In this document: piece by piece, positions 26,015 to 29,614 of the stretch | How positions within the stretch are numbered: position 1 is the first letter of the stretch | Layout of the letters: each line of letters begins with the position of its first letter | Assembly (NCBI GenBank): GCA_016932955.1 | Contig: JAFGBV010000302.1 | Location: 1 to 29,614 of the forward strand | DNA length: 29,614 bases | Direction: 5' to 3' | Source of the DNA: Anaerolineales bacterium | Lineage (GTDB): Bacteria > Chloroflexota > Anaerolineae > Anaerolineales > UBA4823 | Notes under the pieces: generated by a model | The model's database searches: none | What the model saw: only the letters and a program-made list of their open reading frames with translations | What the model was told of the DNA's origin: nothing | Translations under genes and position numbers: made by a program

Positions 26015-26647
26015 TTACACCCCAACCAGAACCACGCGTGCCGGCGCCCCATCAGAGCCTGCCAGCTTGAGAGGGAGGCAGGTTAGCGTGTAACGCCCTT
26101 GCGAGACCTTGGATAAATCCAAGCCCTCCACAATGACAATACCAGCTTCCAACAAGATTCGATGCGTGGGGGTGCTGACATGGTAAGGAGCGATCGAAAG
26201 GTAATCGATCCCGACCAGCCTTACATTGCGATCGACCAACCAGCCCGCGCCATCTGCGCTCAAAGCCACAAAATCGGTTTTAAAAGTCTTTTCGCCCCTG
26301 GCCCAGTAATCGGAGTTGCGTGTTTTGAATATCAGCCGTCGTGTGCGCGGAGGAATCTCAGCTCGTTCCAACACCGCCGCAGTGATCAGTTCCACATCTG
26401 GCAAGTGGAGAACATACACTCGCCCCATTAGTAACTCGATGTTTAGGCCATCGACCGTTTTTCCATTGTCTAAAAAATGATCCGGCGCATCAACATGTGT
26501 ACCCGTATGGACACTCATGGTAATTTGGGATGTGTTTGCAGTAGCCCCTTCTGCTATACTATCGGTGCGGATTAACTGCGGCGGTGTATCACCCGGCCAT
26601 ACCGGTATATCAGGCGATATCGTCAATGTAACATCATACGTCCGCAT
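26015..26647 (-). CDS. Cyclase family protein, kynurenine-formamidase-like
   Basis: A 210-residue metal-dependent hydrolase of the cyclase family (PF04199). The metal-binding motif HxGTHxDxPxH is complete as His47, His51, Asp53 and His57 in SVHTGTHVDAPDHF. MRTYDVTLTISPDIPVWPGD is the usual opening. Members include arylformamidase KynB, isatin hydrolase and cyclases; the substrate cannot be set. ATG 26647 has GGAGG six bases upstream; ATG 26653 directly abuts that site, and longer starts look non-conserved. It is divergent from the MerR-type gene, about 160 bases away, which could regulate it. Confidence 0.86.
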   Translation of the reverse strand: MRTYDVTLTISPDIPVWPGDTPPQLIRTDSIAEGATANTSQITMSVHTGTHVDAPDHFLDNGKTVDGLNIELLMGRVYVLHLPDVELITAAVLERAEIPPRTRRLIFKTRNSDYWARGEKTFKTDFVALSADGAGWLVDRNVRLVGIDYLSIAPYHVSTPTHRILLEAGIVIVEGLDLSKVSQGRYTLTCLPLKLAGSDGAPARVVLVGV

Positions 26648-26673
26648 CCACATCCTCCATACACTATGAGAAA

Positions 26674-26702
26674 AGTATAGAATAGAGTAAGAAAAAACGC
26701 AA
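26674..26702 (-). promoter_or_regulatory. Promoter of the cyclase gene
   Basis: On the minus strand TTGCGT (26702-26697) and TATACT (26679-26674) are spaced by 17 bp, giving a plausible sigma70 promoter. It lies about 27 bases before the ATG at 26647. The -35 box matches only 3 of 6 bases, so confidence is moderate. Confidence 0.45.
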
Positions 26703-26722
26703 CTGAAAACCATGCCAACTTA

Positions 26723-26744
26723 TTTGCAAGCAGTTTCTTGCAAA
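26723..26744. promoter_or_regulatory. Perfect inverted repeat in the divergent spacer
   Basis: TTTGCAAG (26723-26730) and CTTGCAAA (26737-26744) form an exact 8-bp inverted repeat around six bases. It lies between the cyclase -35 box and the MerR-gene -35 box. The 14-bp centre-to-centre spacing could suit a dimeric regulator, but the protein is unknown. Confidence 0.4.
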
Positions 26745-26748
26745 CCTC

Positions 26749-26779
26749 TTGACTCTCCCCTTAGAGGAGGCTGTATACT
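26749..26779 (+). promoter_or_regulatory. MerR-type promoter with 19-bp spacer
   Basis: TTGACT (26749-26754) and TATACT (26774-26779) are separated by 19 bp, longer than the usual 17, as in promoters remodelled by MerR-family activators. The spacer holds a near-perfect dyad, CTCCCCTTAGAGGAG (26755-26769, six of seven pairs), in the position where MerR proteins bind. It lies before the MerR-like gene at 26808, which suggests autoregulation. Confidence 0.7.
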
Positions 26780-26807
26780 AACCATACTCAGCGCGCGGAG
26801 ATAACAA

Positions 26808-27620
26808 ATGCTCAAGATTGGAGACTTCTCAAAACTCAGCCGGGTATCTGTGAAAACCTTGCGTTACTATGATGAGATCGGGTTACTGAAACCTCGCGAG
26901 ACCGATCACTTCACTGGTTATCGCTACTACACCTTTGACCAACTGCCTACCTTGCACCACATTCTGGCGCTCAAAGATCTGGGGCTCTCGCTCGAGCAGA
27001 TTGGCCATCTGCTGCGCGAGGCACTCACATCCGACCAGCTACGGGGCATCCTGCGTCTCAGGCAATCTGAGATCGAGCAGCACATCGAAGAAGAGCAAGA
27101 ACGCCTTGCAAGACTCACAGCCCGGTTGAAACAAATCGAACAGGAGGATTCTATGTCTACGTATGCAATCGTGCTCAAGAAACTGGAACCCATTAATATC
27201 GCATCTGTGCGAGATGTCATTCCAGCATACCCTGAACAGGGGCACCTGTGGAATGAACTTAGCAAAGCTATGCAAGCCCAAAAAGTATCCCCCAATGGCC
27301 CCTGCTTCACCATTTACCACGCAGACGAGCCAGAGATCGACGCCGAAGTTTGCGAGCCAGTAGATAACCTTGCCAAGCCAAGCGGTCGCATGAAATCCTA
27401 CACACTGCCAGGTGTTGAGCTAGCAGCCTGCACAGTGCACCACGGCCCCTTCGTCACCCTCCCCCAGGCGTATGAAACTCTCATCCGCTGGATCGATGAC
27501 AATGGCTATCAGATCGATGGCCCCGGGCGCGAGATCTACCTCCGCACAGCCAATCCGCAAGGTTCTCAAACCGACCCGGAGACCGTGACGGAGATCCAGT
27601 TCCCAGTGCGCAAAAAGTAA
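26808..27620 (+). CDS. MerR-family regulator with GyrI-like effector domain (BmrR-like)
   Basis: A 270-residue regulator. Residues 1-70 are the MerR winged helix, with IGDFSKLSRVSVKTLRYYDE followed by IGLLKP and a YRYYTFDQL segment; a coiled-coil dimerisation helix runs to about 112; residues 118-270 resemble the GyrI/AraC effector-binding fold that takes small, often cationic or drug-like, ligands. BmrR in Bacillus has the same layout. GCGGAG lies upstream of ATG. It starts about 29 bases after the -10 box of the 19-bp-spacer promoter. No efflux gene is next to it; the divergent cyclase and the gene itself are the nearest candidates for control. Confidence 0.88.
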   Translation: MLKIGDFSKLSRVSVKTLRYYDEIGLLKPRETDHFTGYRYYTFDQLPTLHHILALKDLGLSLEQIGHLLREALTSDQLRGILRLRQSEIEQHIEEEQERLARLTARLKQIEQEDSMSTYAIVLKKLEPINIASVRDVIPAYPEQGHLWNELSKAMQAQKVSPNGPCFTIYHADEPEIDAEVCEPVDNLAKPSGRMKSYTLPGVELAACTVHHGPFVTLPQAYETLIRWIDDNGYQIDGPGREIYLRTANPQGSQTDPETVTEIQFPVRKK

Positions 27621-27639
27621 GCAAAAGCCCACGCACCAA

Positions 27640-27674
27640 CAACATGGGGCGGTCTAAATCACCGCCCCATGTTG
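27640..27674. terminator. Hairpin between convergent merR-like gene and trpB2
   Basis: A 14-bp perfect stem, CAACATGGGGCGGT (27640-27653) and ACCGCCCCATGTTG (27661-27674), with a 7-nt loop. It lies 19 bases past the MerR-type stop and 27 bases past the trpB2 stop on the other strand, the expected place of a bidirectional terminator. Neither side has a good T-tract, so termination may be weak or need a factor. Confidence 0.5.
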
Positions 27675-27701
27675 CTTAGTGCAAAAGAGTTTCCATTAGG
27701 G

Positions 27702-29075
27702 TTAGGCTGGCATCGTCACTTTCGGTAGGTCGACTAACGAAGCCCGAATCGCTTCCATGGGATATTCATAATCCACCAGTTTCCCGCTCAAATAAGCCTG
27801 GTAAGCAAACAAATCGAGATTGCCGTGCCCAGAAAGGTTGAAGAGAATCACACGCTTTTCACCTTTCGCTTTCGCATCCAACGCCTCATCAATGACAGTT
27901 CGGATCGCATGCGCTGACTCGGGTGCAGGTATAATCCCCTCGCTACGCGCAAATTGCATCGCAGCCTCAAATGTCGCTAGTTGTGGCACAGCCACAGCCT
28001 CAATATATCCGGCATCATAAAGAGCGCAGAGCGAAGGCGCCATACCATGATAGCGCAGCCCACCGGCGTGGATCGGCGGTGGAACAAAATTGTGCCCTAG
28101 GGTGTACATCTTGACAATCGGCGCCATGCATGCAGAATCACCGTAATCAAAGGTGTAAACCCCCTTTGTTAATGAAGGTGTCGCCTTCGGCTCCACGGCA
28201 AGAAGGCGTGTACGCTGCCCATCTAGCAGATTCTGGCGCAAGAATGGATAGGCAAGGCCTGCAAAGTTTGAGCCTCCCCCCACGCAGCCGATCACCACAT
28301 CCGGATACTCTCCCGCCAGGTCCACTTGCTTCAGCGCTTCTTCACCAATCACTGTCTGGTGCATCAACACATGATTCAGCACCGAACCCAGGCTGTACTT
28401 CTTCTGCCCATTCGAAATTGCTGCCACCTCCACCGCCTCCGAGATGGCAATACCCAACGAGCCCGGGCTATCCGGGGCCATTGCCAGCACCGAGCGACCA
28501 AATTGCGTGCGGTCGGTTGGGCTGGCATATACTTGAGCGCCATACAACTCCATCATGATCCGCCGGTAGGGTTTCTGATCGTAAGAAATCTTGACCATAT
28601 ACACTTCAAGGTCTATGTCAAAGAAATTGCACGCCATAGCCAGTGCCGAGCCCCACTGCCCCGCCCCTGTCTCAGTGGTAAGCGCTTTGGTGCCCGCTAT
28701 CTTATTGTAATAAGCCTGCGCAGTAGCCGTATTGGGCTTATGGCTGCCAGCTATTGAAGTGCCTTCATGCTTAAAGTAGATGTGTGCTGGTGTGTCGAGC
28801 AGCTTTTCTAACCGCCGTGCCCGGATCAATGGCGTCGGTCTCCACAGTTTATAGATCTCACGCACCTCATCGGGTATCTGAATATAGCGCTCCGTGCTGA
28901 CTTCCTGCATGATCAATTCCATCGGAAACAGCAACGATAAAAAGTCGGGCGTCACTGGTTCCAACGTTTGCGGGTTGAACACCGGCGTGGGTGGAATAGG
29001 CGAATCCGCATTGATGTTGTACCAAAACTTTGGCAGATCGCTTTCGTTCAAGGTAAAACGAGTTTGGTCAGACAT
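27702..29075 (-). CDS. trpB2: Tryptophan synthase beta chain-like protein, TrpB2 type
   Basis: A 457-residue PLP enzyme of the TrpB2 (TIGR01415) branch, longer than TrpB1 (about 400). The PLP lysine is in [11 protein letters not shown] (Lys113) and the phosphate-binding loop is [11 protein letters not shown]. TrpB2 makes tryptophan from indole and serine, or acts without TrpA as an indole rescue enzyme. ATG 29075 has GGAGG seven bases upstream; the frame stays open for about 100 more codons upstream but those lie over the T-box leader. No trpA is adjacent. The T-box in front ties its expression to tRNA-Trp charging. Confidence 0.93.
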   Translation of the reverse strand: MSDQTRFTLNESDLPKFWYNINADSPIPPTPVFNPQTLEPVTPDFLSLLFPMELIMQEVSTERYIQIPDEVREIYKLWRPTPLIRARRLEKLLDTPAHIYFKHEGTSIAGSHKPNTATAQAYYNKIAGTKALTTETGAGQWGSALAMACNFFDIDLEVYMVKISYDQKPYRRIMMELYGAQVYASPTDRTQFGRSVLAMAPDSPGSLGIAISEAVEVAAISNGQKKYSLGSVLNHVLMHQTVIGEEALKQVDLAGEYPDVVIGCVGGGSNFAGLAYPFLRQNLLDGQRTRLLAVEPKATPSLTKGVYTFDYGDSACMAPIVKMYTLGHNFVPPPIHAGGLRYHGMAPSLCALYDAGYIEAVAVPQLATFEAAMQFARSEGIIPAPESAHAIRTVIDEALDAKAKGEKRVILFNLSGHGNLDLFAYQAYLSGKLVDYEYPMEAIRASLVDLPKVTMPA

Positions 29076-29137
29076 AATAGCCTCCTTCTCCATTTCTTTT
29101 GTTTTTTGAATGCCCGTCTCCGCGAGCAGTTTGCCAC

Positions 29138-29172
29138 AAAACAAAACGCGCCCGTCCCTGGGGACGAACGCG
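29138..29172 (-). terminator. T-box terminator hairpin
   Basis: On the minus strand CGCGTTCGTCC (29172-29162) pairs with GGACGGGCGCG (29157-29147), including two G-U pairs, with loop CCAG, followed by TTTTGTTTT (29146-29138). It follows the T-box motif by six bases, as expected for the terminator that competes with the tRNA-stabilised antiterminator. Confidence 0.85.
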
Positions 29173-29489
29173 CTGATCCGTGGTGCCACCCCGGTTAAGC
29201 TGACATCCAAATTAAGGGAAAAACCCGCCGGTGATGCGACGGGTTGAAGAAAGCCAGCCTCACTCTGCTCAAGTACAGCCAAGCTTACTGCTTGGCGATA
29301 CCTTTTACCCTGATAACGGTGGCATCTCCGGCTCAGGCTACGTCCTGGATGGATCACCCACCAGTTTAGCCTTGCAACTCCGAGGTCCATTCATCGCTGT
29401 CGTGCAGACAAGGTTCTCATCATCCCTTGCTCTCTGTGCCGCCGTTGCAGCGCTTACTCGTCCTCTTCACAGTCTTTATGTATTAAGTT
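29138..29489 (-). promoter_or_regulatory. T-box riboswitch, probable Trp specifier
   Basis: The minus-strand leader of trpB2 carries the T-box sequence GGGTGGCACCACGG (29191-29178), whose bulge pairs with the uncharged tRNA end. Upstream, Stem I shows an AGTA element in its 5' strand (about 29457-29454) and a candidate specifier UGG (29390-29388) in AATGGACC, flanked by CAGCG that pairs with CGCTG. A Stem II-region hairpin GCCAAGC/GCTTGGC is at 29296-29278, and a Stem III-like hairpin AACCCGTCG/CGGCGGGTT at 29245-29222. UGG codes for Trp, matching the gene. Boundaries are approximate. Confidence 0.85.
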
Positions 29490-29495
29490 GGCTGA

Positions 29496-29523
29496 ATTAT
29501 ACGTAATCCTCTGGATTTGTCAA
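29496..29523 (-). promoter_or_regulatory. Strong sigma70 promoter of the trpB2 leader
   Basis: Perfect TTGACA (29523-29518) and perfect TATAAT (29501-29496) on the minus strand with a 16-bp spacer. Transcription would start near 29489 and run through the T-box into trpB2. This promoter is close to consensus, in keeping with control by attenuation rather than by initiation. Confidence 0.85.
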
Positions 29524-29543
29524 GACGTCGCGCTCTATCAAAT

Positions 29544-29591
29544 AAAATGTTACCGAAGGATAATCGTTCTGTCAAAAGAAAATGTTACCGA
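29544..29591 (+). repeat. Pair of 13-bp direct repeats at the right edge
   Basis: AAAATGTTACCGA occurs at 29544-29556 and again at 29579-29591, 35 bases apart; each is followed by a purine and GGA. Repeated short motifs like this are found at the ends of some insertion sequences as transposase binding sites, for example in the IS21 family. An IS end would have to continue past the window. The identity is inference. Confidence 0.5.
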
Positions 29592-29598
29592 GGGAACG

Positions 29599-29614
29599 AT
29601 GTCACCAGAAGAGC
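29599..29614 (+). CDS. Start of an unidentified open frame, cut by window edge
   Basis: ATG at 29599 follows GAGGG by four bases, and the first five codons read MSPEE before the window ends. Its place directly after the direct repeats suggests a transposase-like gene, but five residues are far too few to identify a family. It would run divergently from the trpB2 promoter. Confidence 0.25.

Noticed and set aside
29076..29390. N-terminal extension of trpB2 upstream of ATG 29075
   Set aside because: The frame is open, but it runs through the T-box and its terminator, and GGAGG marks ATG 29075 as the start.
29231..29506. A 91-codon plus-strand open frame in the trpB2 leader
   Set aside because: It lies antisense to the T-box RNA, has no ribosome-binding site and resembles no protein.
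1..29614. CRISPR arrays, tRNA and rRNA genes, phage genes
   Set aside because: No regularly spaced repeats, no cloverleaf with CCA-like end and no rRNA signature were seen while reading the window.

Overview
This window is the main ribosomal-protein super-operon of a bacterium, followed by a set of metabolic, envelope and regulatory genes. The base composition is moderate. The r-protein order is the conserved str/S10/spc/alpha order, and S4, S14, L24 and L36 are all of the zinc-binding type. secY, adk and map sit inside the cluster, and truA-rplM-rpsI follow rplQ. Together with a YabN-type methylase/MazG fusion, an AIM24-family protein, an AspT-like carrier and a stand-alone TrpB2, this suggests Chloroflexota, probably Anaerolineae. 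That placement is inference from protein resemblance; no 16S rRNA gene is present.

Layout. 1-88: 3' end of tuf. 93-12396: rpsJ, a 264-nt spacer, then rplC-rplD-rplW-rplB-rpsS-rplV-rpsC-rplP-rpmC-rpsQ-rplN-rplX-rplE-rpsN-rpsH-rplF-rplR-rpsE-rpmD-rplO-secY-adk-map. A sigma70-like promoter with a perfect TATAAT then precedes rpmJ-rpsM-rpsK-rpsD-rpoA-rplQ (12487-15539). infA, often found between map and rpmJ, is missing. truA-rplM-rpsI (15615-17309) end at a perfect 15-bp hairpin. Many starts overlap the preceding stop (TGATG, ATGA, TAATG), which indicates translational coupling.

17381-26647: a methylase/MazG fusion protein converges on an AIM24-family gene whose apparent terminator lies inside the mazG coding sequence. 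Next, on the plus strand, comes an envelope or glycolipid group: hexapeptide acyltransferase, membrane glycosyltransferase, radical SAM enzyme and a dolichol-phosphate-mannose-synthase-like glycosyltransferase. An AspT-type carrier with RCK_C domains and a KynB-like cyclase follow on the minus strand, separated by a long perfect palindrome.

26648-29614: a MerR-family regulator with a GyrI-like effector domain has its own MerR-type promoter (19-bp spacer with an internal dyad). It converges on trpB2 (minus strand), which is preceded by a strong promoter and a T-box riboswitch whose specifier appears to be UGG (Trp). The right edge holds a 13-bp direct repeat and the first codons of another open frame, possibly the end of an insertion sequence.

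The clearest regulatory signals are the tRNA-Trp T-box on trpB2, the MerR 19-bp-spacer promoter, the promoter before rpmJ, and several hairpins in r-protein spacers (before rpsE, rpoA, rplM and after rpsI). I saw no CRISPR array, tRNA or rRNA gene. I found no convincing wholly new multi-gene system; the best candidates for under-described biology are the acyltransferase/GT/radical-SAM/GT island, the large palindrome and the r-protein leader structures.
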